The translations under genes and the position numbers were made by a program. Below, in pieces: positions 33,873 through 48,118 of a stretch of 64,000 nt of DNA (positions are counted from its first letter, which is position 1; each line of letters begins with the position of its first letter). The notes under the pieces were generated by a model. The model had not been told where the DNA came from and searched no databases. It saw nothing but the letters and a program-made list of their open reading frames with translations. Source of the DNA: Atrina japonica (Eukaryota > Mollusca > Bivalvia > Pterioida > Pinnidae); the NCBI GenBank assembly GCA_030159075.1, contig BROG01000072.1:310001-374000 (forward strand), given 5' to 3'.

Positions 33873-34640
33873 TTTTGGATGTTTGGAAAATATCCAGAGA
33901 TGTACAGATGTATTTATCGTAAAAATAACGTGTTTGGTCAGGTGTCGTTCTCTGCTCATCAGTAAACTCTCACAAATTAACGTCAAGTGCCAAAAGGTTT
34001 AAAGACTTTTAAAATAGCATCTTTAACGAACATCGGCATTTTCTTGCACAGTGCATTTAGGATCAAATTAATCCTGAGAGCAAAGCACGCGTGAATGATC
34101 AGGCAGTTACGAAGTGAGAGAATGTTGCTTCTTTGTACAATGTTATGCAATTATTAATTGCCAAGTTTTAATCTCTTCCGTGCAATACACACGAAGAAAA
34201 TTTTGTGTTTTAATTTCCATGTCAACGAAAATTAAAAGAAGTGTTCTGCACTAATTTATAGAGATTAAGAAAACTCACAACTATTTTTGCAGACTTAAAA
34301 TATGTTTCCTTACTTCAATGACCTTGAGGTCAGTTTTATACGCAAGACACCTAGTAAATGTGTCAAACCACTTTGCCATGTTGCGTACGTATACAAATTA
34401 ACACCCCCAGCTTGTGGACGATTTTATTTGCAATAATACAATTCGTTCTTTCTAGATAGGTGTCAATAAATTTCATCATCTTAACCTAGAAAATAATACA
34501 AAAAACAATACATTACATCGATAAATTGAAATAAATAAAAAGTAAAATGTTAAACGAATAACTTAATTTCCAACTTTTTCTCTAATTACTATGCGTGTTA
34601 ATTAAATTTATCAAAATACACGTGGTATTTAAAATAATAC
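33872..34640. other. No gene seen
   Basis: AT-rich sequence, no recognised feature. Confidence 0.5.
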
Positions 34641-34648
34641 GAGAAATA

Positions 34649-34692
34649 ATACAACTGATGAAGTACCATTGACAGAAACGATCATCTTGAGC
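34649..34692 (+). ncRNA. Decayed hammerhead-like motif
   Basis: CTGATGA and ACAGAAACGATC are present and the downstream CTTGAGCATTATAA matches the 8.1-kb copy. The stem I upstream strand is ATACAA, pairing only over three bases, stem II has a mismatch (GTA/GAC) and stem III is ACGATCAT with one mismatch. Probably inactive. The upstream flank is not clearly conserved. Confidence 0.6.
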
Positions 34693-34759
34693 ATTATAAT
34701 TTTAGTATTATGTTCATAATATTTAATAAAACTTCGCATTTATAGTTCTGTTTGCTTCA

Positions 34760-36270
34760 AAAACTATTGCTCACGAATGTCTAATTGCATATCCACCAGA
34801 TGTTCCAGACGAGACAGTGATCTGATCGTTGACAACGACAATATACAGTTAGAATTAGCAGACAAAACTCGCGGATCATTCATCAATAATACACCAGTAT
34901 ACACAATGTTATATCGATCGATGCATAACTAAAAACCAAATAAACAAAAAGCTTAAACTTACAACTTTCTGCTCAATTTGCGTTAAATAGGACTTTAACA
35001 TTAAAAGCATTTTCGTCACCTAAATAGTTCTAATAAATTATTAGACAATTAGAAAATGCAATATGCAATACGGTCTTACGGCATGTTTAAGCAGTCGGCA
35101 CGCGATGCTCACTCTTGATGGCAACTTTTGATGGCATTTACCAACTATTGCCATTTAGCAACTATTTGGTATTGGATGATCTTTGTTTCCCTAAACTGGA
35201 ACTCAAATTACCGGCTTGCAAAATTGACATCAATTAATAAATTCGAATTAAATCATACCACGTCAATAGCAACACTTTATTAGACAATTAGAAACCGAAT
35301 TTCAATGATACCGATGTCAAAGAAACATTGGTTACAAAGTCATACAGGGGTAGGATATAGGATGATCTATTATAATTAGGAAGTCCATACCGAATGAAAG
35401 TTTTAACTTTGAAGGCCAAAAGTTCAATTTTACGGTTTTCTGTAAATGGGTGTCGTAAATTTTCCAATCAACTATTAATAATCAAAATATTTTGACTTCG
35501 GCAATTAGAGTAAGTGCACACTAAAATATGAATACTGTAACAGTAAATTTTAAATAGCTTATTATTTATAGCTACATATTCATATAGTTTTAAAGCTTTG
35601 AGATAATTTATAGCCGAATATCTATAACGTTTTAAGCTAGGAGATAAAAAAGTCTTGTTCCAATGCCAATTACATGTATTTAGAAAATCGCTTCCTATTC
35701 GGCATCAACTGCGTTATCATGCAGGTATTTTAACTTCGCTATAAATGTTGAACATTCTTTTGATATTCTAATATTTTATTCATTTTTATTTTCAAATCTC
35801 CACTTTTTTATCGGTTATTTTCTCAAAGAACATAAGTATTTGGATAAGATTTGGGATGTATGTAGTAGAGATACGAAGATTAAAAATGATAGTTCTTGTA
35901 TTTTTGAATAAACGTTTAGAGCGTAATTTGATGTGAGAGAAAGTTTATTTGCACTTACTAAATTCATAAAGATAAATGAACTGGAGATGAAATTTGGCAG
36001 CTGAAGATGTTTATAAATACCAACGTGAAAATGAGAATTATAAGCAGATTATTATTCATTTTAGCATATTTCTGCTTTATAAGATAGTTTTGACGTCTAT
36101 TTTAACTACATGTTTGTACCACATACATAAAAAAGTATGTATGGAATTAAAATTATAGAGGAAGATTAAATCAGTTAGATTTAAATGGTTAAATGACATA
36201 CATATTTTAACTACTTTTTAAGAGGTTACATTCTTAATCATGTCCGTTTTAAAATGATGTTGCTTGGTGC
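34760..36270. other. No gene seen
   Basis: AT-rich sequence with short ORFs only. Confidence 0.5.
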
Positions 36271-36271
36271 T

Positions 36272-36312
36272 GCTTAGTCGAGTGGTTAGAGCACAGAGCT
36301 TTCAATTGACAC
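36272..36312 (+). mobile_element. tRNA-like SINE head fragment
   Basis: CTTAGTCGAGTGGTTAGAGC gives an A box as in the 17.6-kb SINE (TGACCGAGTGGTTAGAGC). No convincing B box follows. Confidence 0.5.
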
Positions 36313-36502
36313 ATGACATTTCCGCGAAAGTTACAATGCATTTTCAATAGTTGTCTGAGGTGTGACCGAAGTGTCGAGCATTGTGAAATCATCAAATTTA
36401 AAAATCATTCGAGCAAAAATAGAAAGGTCAATTACGTCACGTTAATACTGAAACGACTCTATTTGGGTTAAAACACTAACTATTCAACTCAATTATAATT
36501 CA

Positions 36503-36850
36503 AGTCAATCTCACTCCCATTTTTATTAAATCTATATCAGATCAATACCCTGTGGTGAAAGATCAATATCTTAAACAACAAAAGATGTGATAAAGATACT
36601 GGTTACCGTTACATATCTACTTCGAAAATTCAATTTACAACTAGTACTTTATTTACCGCCAAATGAAAGTCTTTTTTCACCTGACCCCTCCCTTTTAACT
36701 TTCATTCGACAACGATATGCTTTCTAACACTTTAATTTAACGAATAAAAAGAAACCTTTTTTCTTCATTTAATGACCAATCAGATCGCAAGGCTCATTTT
36801 CCCTTCCGCACGATCTATACGTCCAATATGTCTGCATCAACATTACAGGT
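36503..36850 (+). repeat. Dispersed repeat, copy 2 (partner at 17.0 kb)
   Basis: Same words and order as 17005-17400: CTCACTCCCATTTTTATTAA, CCTGTGGTGAAAGATCAATA, TGACCCCTCCCTTT and TTCATTTAATGACCAATCAG. In both places a tRNA-like SINE head lies within about 250 bp, so the repeat may belong to a larger composite. Confidence 0.75.
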
Positions 36851-37835
36851 GTTCTTCTACCAGTATTTCAGCTAATATGTTTACATCGTTTGAGTCAATT
36901 TGAAAGCTGATTTAGGCCGAAAGTTTGCCGTTTCATTTCCGGACGTTCGGTGATAAACTGTAATTTTTCATTATCGCTACAAAATGATCGCCACTATTGA
37001 TTTAAAAAACCGACGAGGTAAAGCATCCCACAAAAAGATGTAGATAATTATGTAGCGGAATATTTACATTAAAACAGGGTTTGTAACCGAGGAAGCTGTT
37101 GCAGACGGTATGTCTACAGATACATTTGGCTTGAAATAAATCTAACCATTAATGACAAGAACACAGAAACACAGAACTAATATCTGCAAGAAGATTAAAA
37201 CAAGAAGTGTGAACCATCATCATCACCACCAAGGAACATGTCCGTACTCCAAGTAGACTGTACCTTAATTATCACGACAAACTGACACGATTTATTGTAT
37301 TTTGCTGTTTTTAGATATAATTTAACCCTTTCTACCCTATAAACCATAATAGACTGGTCATAACCATAAAAAGGAGCATTTGATTTTTATACTTAAAGGT
37401 GAAAGGGTTAAGGTGACAATCGAGTGATTAAATTAACTTTATACTGCATATCTATAAAGAGAACTAGTTTTATATCTTCTGAAAACGTTTGTGTTTTCAT
37501 TTCAACTTGTAGATATTTTCATATTAAATTAAGAAATGTCAAAGGCACAATTGTGTTACCCATATTTGTTTTACCGTAAAATTACACCATAAAAGGGAGT
37601 TAGGAGAAAATAACATTCGGTATCACGCATATTTTACAAACTGTAACTTCCGTAACATTTCAAATGTTTCATATAACAAATTCAAACGAAGAAAGTGAAA
37701 AAGGATACGATTTTATAATGTAATAATGCTGTAAATTTGCGTATGTTACAGTTGGTATGTTAGTATTGTGACTGAGATCGAGCCACTTAAGTTCGGTTCT
37801 TTACAAATTCCTTAAAGTATTATTTTCATTACCAG
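36851..37835. other. No gene seen
   Basis: AT-rich. The end (about 37815-37835) is a pyrimidine-rich stretch ending ATTACCAG that could act as a splice acceptor for the next entry. Confidence 0.45.
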
Positions 37836-37955
37836 GGTGTCATTTGGCAGTAAGGGATCTATGGTGGAAACATGGATCATTGATGATTTTTCAGAGTTTT
37901 CAACGGAGTCGGAGGGACAGATATATAAGAAACTTGTAAACCACACGGATATACA
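37836..37955 (+). CDS. Candidate 120-bp internal exon of an unknown gene
   Basis: The segment follows a TATTATTTTCATTACCAG acceptor-like sequence and is followed directly by GTAAGTCAG, a strong donor-like sequence. One frame (from 37837) is open throughout: one base, 39 codons, two bases, so the exon would be 120 bp and phase-symmetric. The peptide begins VSFGSKGSMVETWIIDD and continues acidic, ending near YKKLVNHTDI. No family is recognised. It is locally less AT-rich than its flanks. If real, other exons lie outside what I can recognise. Chance is still possible. Confidence 0.3.
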
Positions 37956-38668
37956 GTAAGTCAGTTAAATAAAATATAAATCGTTATCCATCCAGTATAT
38001 TATATCTAGTATTTATTGAAAGTATTATCACTTATCCTAGTGCGCGTATATAACTAGATCACGTGACTGTCTGGATATAGAATAAAACCATATATATTCA
38101 CACTGCTATTCCATCCAAGGCGTACCTAAGTTCTATCATACGGTCCTGTACGAATATAGTTCCAGCATCTAGTTTTCGTTCATTGCAGTATCATTGTGTT
38201 TCAGTGCAACCCTTAAGCACGGTATGATTATATAGACACTGTTGTCAAATATGTGTCCCATCATATAACATACATGGTGTAATGGTAGTAGTCAATCGTA
38301 ATACTTACTATTTATTGATTTCAAACATTTCTGTAATTTGCAAAATAGGGATGGAGTTGATGGGAGTTATGTATAATGGTTTAGTTTTGTAATTAAAATA
38401 ATTATCGTAGTGCGCGTTGAATTGAACAATTGTAAATGATATTTTGCAATATATCATATCATCACAATTCCTGACGTCATAGTCATTTTACTATGCTGAA
38501 CTTCAATATGTTTTGGTTTGCCGTTACCAGAGTTTTTGTAAAAAGGACTAAAAGCAACCAATAAAAGAAATGTTGTCACTTTATTTTAATGATACCGATA
38601 AACATATGGGTTGTTTTTCTAGTGTGCTATAAATAGAATTGTAATCGACCTTAATACATACACAAAAT
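37956..38668. other. No gene seen
   Basis: AT-rich sequence; would be intron if the candidate exon is real. Confidence 0.45.
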
Positions 38669-38995
38669 CTCACTTGTAACTCATTTTTTTAAAAAAAAAA
38701 GGTTAACAAAACGACTTAAGAATTAACTCAACTAATGTTAGTTTGTTGAAGAGCAGTGTAAATCTAGTCAAGGACATATTTCCCAATTTATGACCTGATT
38801 CACTAAACTTCGATGTTTGAACATTTTTTTCTCAAAAATTAAGAATTTACTCATTTGTGTAAAAAGTTAAAACTTGCAAACTATAAAACGACTCAGGAAT
38901 CTTTTCACCTAATGTATGTTTGTTAAGGGGCAGTGTAAATCTAATCCAAGACATATGTCCCAGTGTATGTCCTGATTCGATGTTTGAACATTATT
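38669..38995. repeat. Diverged tandem duplication, about 170 bp
   Basis: TAATGTTAGTTTGTTGAAG, CAGTGTAAATCTAGTCAAGG and CGATGTTTGAACATT in the first copy recur as TAATGTATGTTTGTTAAGG, CAGTGTAAATCTAATCCAAG and CGATGTTTGAACATT in the second, 167-176 bp later. Confidence 0.85.
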
Positions 38996-39807
38996 CTAAC
39001 CATAATCTATGATTATATAATAATCATTAAATAACCAACCAAGAGGTGTAAAAATTAAATAGGCTTTACGTTTTGGGGCATCTGGGAAAAGATATATACC
39101 TTTTTAAAAAGATTAAAAACTTCTTGTTAATTCCAATACATGGCCAATGTCAGTAATTTATATATAATGTATATAATAAACTATATTCAAGATACAAGTA
39201 AATTAGTATTAGCACGTTAGATAAGATAAATGACACGGGACATACACTGTGGCACATGTATGTAACTAAATTTACACTGTCCCTATTGCTAATGTAAACA
39301 ACCGTCGTATGGCCAATTCAAACGAACAGAAAAAGAAGTGTTGGTCTCCTAAACATATATCGCTCAAATAGCACGTTTTCGAAAGCCAGAGCATTAAAAA
39401 AAAGTCCCAAAATACTTTAGAGAGACGGATTCCCTGGCGATAGTGTATATTTATTCCAAGGCGAACAGGGTAAGCGGCCATTTTCGCTGTTAAGAATAAA
39501 TTAAGTCAACTAAAACATGTACTTAAGTATTTCATCATTTGAAAAAGAAATATGAGAATTTCTTTATGGTACACAACTTTTCCCAAGTTGAGATAATTCT
39601 CAAGATTTTAGTAAAATCTTGAAGTTAACTAAAAAATTGTCTGAGAATATTTTTATGGCCCTGGGCCCAGTGAGTTTCCTTATGCTGCGGACATTGTGCA
39701 TGAACTGGTATACCAGAATTTCATCCGGGTCCTTCTTCTTGCGATGCGAACACCCTGAGACAGCCAGACTGAATATTTCTTACTAAATATAAATGAAGAA
39801 GTACCCA
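38996..39807. other. No gene; possible MITE end near 39.67 kb
   Basis: TCAAGATTTTAGTAAAATCTTGA near 39600-39622 is a near-perfect palindrome, and ATGGCCCTGGGCCCAGTG follows near 39655-39672. This looks like the end of a small non-autonomous element, but no second end was located. Confidence 0.4.
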
Positions 39808-40212
39808 TTAATAATCGAAGGTCAAATCCATTAGAACACGAAGAATTAGATGTGCAATGGCCTAAACATGAAGAACAATTACGAATCCCAAACGGGATAG
39901 GACCAGGTGTTCGGAAGGAATCAACATCCTCTGCTGGTATGCCATAAACGTCGAAAATGTTCCATGGAAACCTTTCTAGTGCGATGAACGGGTCAAATTC
40001 GGTGAAAAGGTTTTGTAAAGAGGTCAAATTCGGTGAAAAGCACTATTGGCAAAAGGGACTCACTGTCTGTGGCCGTACTCTAGAATACTATCTGATGTTA
40101 TTGAGAGGGTGACTTCATATGTTTAACAAGAACCCCGTATCGACCATAAAACTTCTTAAACGACGATTTCAAGCGTTCAATAACGTAACCTTGTGTAAGT
40201 AGTTCATACCGT
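39808..40212 (-). pseudogene. Family B Penelope-like 3' fragment
   Basis: The tail (CCATTAGAACACGAAGAATT, GAAGAACAATTACGAATCCC, GACCAGGTGTTCGGAAGG) lies at 39808-39920. Further right, the minus strand reads into the RT C terminus: FKKFYGRYG near 40140-40165. A short GGTCAAATTCGGTGAAAAG duplication lies at 39991-40041. Only the last 30 or so codons of RT are left. Confidence 0.82.
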
Positions 40213-40924
40213 TAACATATTTTCTAAGAACAATAATTAAAGAATACAAATAGTAAACATAACTTTATCTCTGGTCAAGTTGGATAATATTAAAACGATA
40301 GATATATTTTGGTACAAGCACCAGGAAACCTGCAATACACTGATTTGTTTCCGATGAGATACATTGTGATACCGACATTGTTTTGAAATGTAATGTTTAT
40401 ACAGGTACAAATCGGTGTCATGGTCGATATGGCATCATAACAAACAGATCGGACCACACTGAGAAGAAACAGAACAAATAAATACAGCAACAACAGACAG
40501 TTCGTGATTGTGTATTCACAAATTTTCTAATCAGTGTAATTACTTTCATGTAGTTATAATTAGAGTTGGTTGGTGAATCCTGCCAAATGTAATAGTGCCA
40601 GAATCAAACATCTGCACATACCTACTGATAAGATTGTTTGCAATAGCATGTACATTGCACCACGAAGAATGATTTATATATTGCACTTAATTTCAGTACT
40701 GATAGTAATTCAGTTTCTGAAAAATAATGCAAAAGTTATCAAATTAAATTTCATTATCATTCATATTAGTGCCGTTCGTTCTATTAATAGCTTATTAGCA
40801 TATACAATTTGGAATCAACAGAATAAGTACAGAAAAGTCACGATAAATCTCATGAATACTTACAGTAAAGGATTGGGATGTTACGGCGATTTCAATACTT
40901 TTTAATCTGGTTTTTCGTCATGTT
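40213..40924. other. No gene; ORF 40570-40905 unsupported
   Basis: A 111-codon frame at 40570-40905 is Ile/Asn-rich, starts at a non-ATG codon, and has no recognisable motif. I treat it as chance. Confidence 0.4.
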
Positions 40925-41098
40925 TTTTGTTTGTTTGTTTGTTCGTTTGTTGTTTAATGTCACACCAAGGAATCTTTCACTCATATGTAGACGTCACCAA
41001 ATGACGGTCTTCAGGTATTGAAACTTTTGCCTTTGCTCGGCATTTACAGCCATTGGGCACTGACGGTAATTTAACCGACTGAGCCAGACAGGCTCTGG
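40925..41098 (-). mobile_element. tRNA-derived SINE
   Basis: On the minus strand: GTCTGGCTCAGTCGGTTAA (A-box like), a body with GACCGTCATTTGGTGACGTC, GATTCCTTGGTGTGACATTAA, then a CAAA-rich tail (four to five CAAA repeats). The tail supports retroposition. Confidence 0.62.
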
Positions 41099-43269
41099 TT
41101 TTTCGTCATAAAAGCAAGTCAGATTACAAATACGTCATAATTATATTTGTAGTTGTCGTTTGTCGATATTTGTCGACTGCCGCATGTTTCCAGATAGTAG
41201 ATCTACTACGGTTTTCACTAAAAAAAGATTGTGTATAAAAATGCCGATTAGTAAACTAAAAAATAGATTATTATGAATAATTTTTCCATGGGTATCTAAA
41301 AGATTTTTAAAATGTTTTACACTCGAAATGAATTGCTCTCTGGTAGACAAAAATCGAGTTTAACGATCTTCCATATTCATATGACGTATGGAAACTCTGT
41401 TTTGGCAGTACTCGCTTGGAATGAATGGAAAGACCTGTTACACCTTATATCCATATTGATGTATCTTGATAATTTGAGACGTTATTTCGGCATATCTGGG
41501 AATACATAAAAGATGCACGATTAATGAGATTACCTGACACACAAGGGATGTGTGGAAACATTCCATTTGTATTGATGTGATGTGTGACTGTCTTTCATCT
41601 TAGCAATTTTCAAGTTTGTCAAAATTATGTTAAATTTGTAGCTACTGTAGTAAACTCCAAATACCCTGGCAGGATAGAGCATCGTGATCACTTCTTGACC
41701 TTTGCAAGTTTATATTTTAGGTAATCAAGCATAACAACATTAAAAATACATTGGCAAGGATAATCATTCAGATTTGTCATCATACATCATGAGTATCCGG
41801 TGAGGAATTCGTGTTTTTTTCGTGGATTTTTTCATAACCAAAACGTGGATAGAATCATCCTTATAATAATCAAACAGTTAGAAATCTACCCCGCCCCGCC
41901 AAATTATGTGACTTGGAAATCATTGCTTACATGCCCCGGAAGCAATCAAATATACGACTACAATAGTCGGGAAATAATGTAGTTACTAACCAGATAAAAT
42001 GAACTTGTACCCGTTGGAGCCAAATACATTTTAGTTCACCTAAATACAATACAAAATATCCTTTTGCCTTATTCAAAATATTTTATTGATTGAATTAAAA
42101 CTAAGCTGACAGCTTGAATGAAATGTCACTTTGTTTTCTTTAAAACAAAACTTGTGACTGAATCAAAATCAACATTACGAATAAATCAGAACTATTTGTC
42201 CGACTTGAAGCGAAACTAACCTTCGAATTTCTAGAAAAAGAAAACTGAAGAGGGCTTTGATGATAATACACAGTGTTTGTATTATACAAAAAAAGGAGCC
42301 ACTACATACACAAGGAGTATTTCCAGATTTCTGGTGTTAATATATAACAGTGGGGCACTATGTCTGCAAATTTTCACCTGTAGAATTACACTCTGCAGAA
42401 AAAATCCACTTGGGTTAGTAATTGCATGGAATGGAGTGTGTAAGAAATCTCAGATAGGAAGGTCAAGTAATGTTTACTGTAAGTTAATTGATTCAAAGAA
42501 ACGAAAAGTGGCTCATGGTGATTGCAATTTGTGCAAGAAACAAACAGCGGCATAAACGCTTGAAATAACATTTCGTTTCCGTATTTCTTTGCACTTGATT
42601 GTTGGAATTTCGACAGTTTTTCTAGGACCACTGCTGATGAAGTTATGCACCGAATTACCTAAATTTTGTGAACGATGGAGTGATATGGTTTTCTTGCTTC
42701 CTTAATAACCATTCTATTACACATTAATTATAATAAACACGCTGGTAATTGACTTGTTCTACATGGCATAAAGCACTATTTGCACCAGACTCGCTTGTAA
42801 ATTGAAACATAATTGATATGCATTTTGCTATGTACATATACTCATAAAACAGTCCATTATTAGTCCTGTGTCAGATGGCTCTTTTTTAGCCCTCTAAACA
42901 GGAATACCTACGCGGGTTTTGTATTTCTAGTGCGTATTAAACCCTACCTACATTCATTTAACATTCGTATATTGGCGCTACATCTTGTAACAGTAATGCA
43001 CGCAAAAGAATATTGTATAGGAAATTATAGATACCAAAGTGATACAATTATGGCGGCCCTTGGAGAAATACGAACCTCTGGATTCAGAAATGATATAAGT
43101 TACAATGGCAGCGTGCCATCGCATCTGCCGAGATCTCACAGTTGACTACAATTAATGAATCATTTCTTATCACAATCTGCTTACTTTTTAGCTAGACACT
43201 TCACATTTTCAAGGAAGTAACTCAACATTTCAATAAAATATGGTAGTTGTAATTGCGAACAAGGTGATA
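41099..43269. other. No clear gene; weak ORFs at 42277-42555 and 42930-43145
   Basis: 42277-42555 (92 codons) is basic with several Cys (CKLIDSKK, GDCNLCKKQ). 42930-43145 (71 codons) ends with a less AT-biased part that includes MAALGEIRTSG. Neither shows a known domain or clear splice context. Confidence 0.35.
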
Positions 43270-43735
43270 ATCCTACAACATCCTAGTATCTCTACACTAT
43301 CTATTCCGTAATACTGCTGAAAAAACCTACAACACCCTGGTGTCTCTACACTACCTATTCCATAACCCTGCTGATAAAGCTACAAAATCAGAATGTCTCT
43401 ACCTGTTCCGTAATACTGCTGGAAAACCTACAACATCCGAGTGTCTCAACTCTACCTTTTCCGTAATACTGCTGAAAAATCATCAACATTCTGGTGTCTT
43501 TACACTATCTATTCAGTAATACTCCTGAAATTCTACAACATTTGGCTGTCTCTACTGTAACTATTCCGTAACTCTCCATACAGCATACGGGTTTTACATT
43601 ATTTAGTAAAACTTCTGAAAAACCTTCAACATTTCGTGTCTCAACCCGTCTCATTCCTTAACAATATTGAAAGACGTACAACATCGCTGTGTCGCTGCTC
43701 TATCTATAACGTTACACTACTGAAATGTTTTAGTG
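43270..43735. repeat. About 53-bp degenerate minisatellite, eight to nine units
   Basis: CCTACAACATCC, GTGTCTCTAC, CTATTCCGTAATACTGCTGA in that order recur with starts near 43272, 43326, 43379, 43427, 43480, 43531 and 43623. Period 48-54 bp in the better units. No consistent ORF. Confidence 0.88.
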
Positions 43736-44259
43736 TCAATATTATACCACTGTCTTTCGCATACAGATACCTTCGTCGCCTGTTATTTTGTTATCGTGCA
43801 AAGTTGTATCCGTCCGACAACTTTTGATATTGCCTAAATCTAACTGTTTTCTGTAGTTTTGCATCTGTCCAACGATTAATATCTATTTTGTACAGTATCC
43901 ATTCCTATATCTATTGAAACAACTGCGTTGTTTAATTATAAACAGGGTTCGTGTCCGTTTATTTGGCCTTATATTGGTTTCCATGTATACATCTTTCTAA
44001 AATCATCCTACAGCAATTCCAGCTTCAATCATGTATCGATACTTAACTTTAACTTCACAATAATTCTAAAACGTCGCCATCCAATCAGGTTTTTATCCAC
44101 AGAAATCACGGCATTTATATATTTTGCCTTACAATATGTATTTGTCTGAATACACGCAGATTTACTCTGTCGGATAGAATTTAATTCAATGTAACCGATA
44201 AAAACGATTCATCTAAGTTAATTTTTGCCAGCCACATTAGGCTCGTGAACGATAATTCC

Positions 44260-44262
<3 letters not shown>
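43736..44262. other. No gene seen
   Basis: Short chance ORFs only. Confidence 0.5.

Positions 44263-44328
<66 letters not shown>
44263..44328. repeat. (CA)n microsatellite
   Basis: About 65 bp of uninterrupted CA. Confidence 0.97.
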
Positions 44329-44331
<3 letters not shown>

Positions 44332-44352
44332 TTTACCATGATTTAGCAATTA

Positions 44353-45819
<1,467 letters not shown>

Positions 45820-45870
45820 CGGACACCTGGTCCCATCCCGTTTGAGATTCGCAATTGTTCATGTTGAGGT
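45820..45870 (+). mobile_element. Family B tail scrap
   Basis: CCGGACACCTGGTCCCATCC, CGTTTGAGATTCGCAATTG and TTCATGTTGAGG match the plus orientation of the family B tail. About 50 bp are left. Confidence 0.75.
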
Positions 45871-46626
45871 TAAGACCATTAATCCGTATATCCAGTTAGT
45901 TGTAATCCATCGATTGAGTAATGTTATGGTAAGTTGTTTATTGGGATCAAGTCAAAGCACATTTTGCAGTATGGGCTTAATAATACATTATATTGATAGG
46001 AAATTACACACGTATATGTATTTCAGCAACATAAACTCAACTTTCAAATCACAGTTTTGTTAGTAAATTTTTGCTTTTTAAATTGACGAAAATCAAGTAA
46101 CAATTCGCTGAAAAAATTTAGGTCTATAAGACTTGTTGAAATATAAAAAGTATTAAAAGTCACTTCGGTGTCTTATGAGGTTTAAGACATTATGAATTAG
46201 CTTTAGAATGTTACTTTTCAATTATTTTTTAACATTATATACTTGTGACATAATTGATGTTGAAAGCAATTGACCGGAATGTTTACAATTCTTGCGAACT
46301 ATTAATATGCAAATGAGTTTTGGTCGCTTTGCGTATATATCCCTTACTGTGTATTGGCAGGATCTGGCTGTGAAGTTGGGCATAGAAGTTGCCTCATTCA
46401 TTCATGATCTTGATGAGAACCTCGCGGCAGTCTTTGAAGTTGGGAAAATGTCTTACATGCATTGATCTAGAGATTTTCTGTCTACTTTCTGTCACACAGA
46501 AATTTAATATCGATGAAACGATGTTTATAGGCACAAGGTTTTATAATCATATGATCTATGTAGTTTGTTGCATAATAACTCAGCCATCAGTACTCACGTT
46601 TGGAGGAACGAATCCTCGTCATAATT
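45871..46626. other. No gene seen
   Basis: AT-rich sequence before the reverse-oriented Penelope-like fragment. Confidence 0.5.
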
Positions 46627-47585
46627 GGTACAGACGTCTCAACAACCGCCATCGAACAAGTAATTCAACATTTCATTTAGTGAAACAGAGAAATCGCAAA
46701 CAAGACTATAATACCGACCGTAAAATTTGCAGAATGTTGACACCAAACGCGGTTTCCGATATTCCTGTGTCAATAATTTGTCAGTGAGTAGTTTACTTCT
46801 GCATAAGGAATATTCATATTTTGAACACGACCTGGCATATTAGACCATTTGTCAAATATAAACTCCATATGCGGGTGACTGTGGGATATTACTAAGTCTG
46901 TTTTGTATGAATAAAGGAACAGGTCAGCCAATAAAGGAGCAAAATTGGTTCCCAAAGAAATGCCGACAATTTGTTGAAAGATCAAATTGCAAATATATTG
47001 TTTATTACAAATTCCAGCCTTTTTTATAACAACGTCAGTGTATTAATGCGTAGAACCAGAGTGGTGTTGGACAAAATAAGTACCATGGTAACCAATCACT
47101 AATATTTAAATTTTCGGGTACCACCTTTAGTAAAAAAAACAAAAAACAGTTGTCTATGATGCTAAAACGTTTTTCTTTTAATTTACTATCTGAAATTGCT
47201 ATGTACAGAGTAGAGAAGTCGTATGTTTTGGTACTGTGAATGTGACAAAAATTGTGTGCCTTCAAATTTTCTGAAAGTTGTTTAGAATATTTTATTATCC
47301 ACATATGAAGTACACCGTTTCTGGAATAAGCGACTGTACAATATTGCTAAAGTTTCTGCTAAATGGTTGTCATTATCTTGGTAATGAGTAAAAATCAAGA
47401 TTTGATAGAACATTTGCTGGAGTCTGCTATGTACCTCTGCTTACATGGGATTTTGCGAAGTTTAGGTATCCAGTATAAATATGGTAGATCAAATTCAGTA
47501 TAGGTTGTAGGTACATCAAATAATGTGTACGGATACGTAATTTTAAAGAATCTCGTCCTTTGAAAGTAGGCTACATGTTTACAAC
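46627..47585 (-). pseudogene. Family A RT fragment with the catalytic part deleted
   Basis: On the minus strand it starts in the segment before RT (AYFQRTRFFKITYPY), keeps LYWIPKLRK, YDFSTLYIAI with the first catalytic Asp, and GISLGTNFAPLLADLFLYSY. It then jumps near 46885 to PHMEFIFDKWSNMPG, which equals the PAYGVYISQMIRYARA region. Some 100 codons are missing, including the YIDD box. It ends at the ACAGACGTCTCAACAACCGCC boundary of the coding part; the 3' tail is absent. Stops and shifts are present. Confidence 0.87.
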
Positions 47586-48118
47586 CTTTTTGAGATTTCA
47601 TAATTGTCAATATGCGTCAAATAAAAATAAAGTATCCTAAGGCTTAATTGGATTTGACGGTGCTCGATACACACCATAATATAAATATTGATAGTTAGAA
47701 TATGAAAACAACATCGACCATCTGAAGGTACATGGACCTTGCAAAAATGTTTTATTGTTGTACTCCCTGTAAAAAGTCATCGTTTTAGTTTCATTAATTC
47801 TCCTTAACCTTTACACAAACTTCTTTTGAACAAAATTCCGTCGGAATTACTCCATGCCAGTATTGTTTTAACGTCGCATTGCTGTGCTTTGTTCGCATTA
47901 CTACACCTTTTAATTCTGTATTAGTAAGCATTTTTGCGTCGGCACATCGTTTTACGTTAATATGCCTTTTAATATCCCTTTTTCCCTTTATTATAACCTT
48001 TTGCTTTTGTATGCCTAAAATTTGATCGCTTTAACACGCAATCTCTGTTAGATAAAAAGTGGGTACATGCTATTTTTATCATCATCCTATATCATACGTT
48101 ATGTCTTTCGTATGTAAT
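47586..48118. other. No gene seen
   Basis: AT-rich sequence between two reverse-oriented family A pieces. Confidence 0.5.

Noticed and set aside
33950..33975. Further hammerhead candidate (minus strand CTGATGAGCAGAGAACG)
   Set aside because: The second core box is GAGAACG and not GAAA, and no closing stems are visible.
42630..42660. Further hammerhead candidate (CTGATGAAGTTATG)
   Set aside because: No GAAA box or stem III/stem I partner follows at the right distance.
46389..46787. 132-codon plus-strand ORF
   Set aside because: Its 3' half is antisense to the reverse-oriented family A fragment and its 5' half has no motif.
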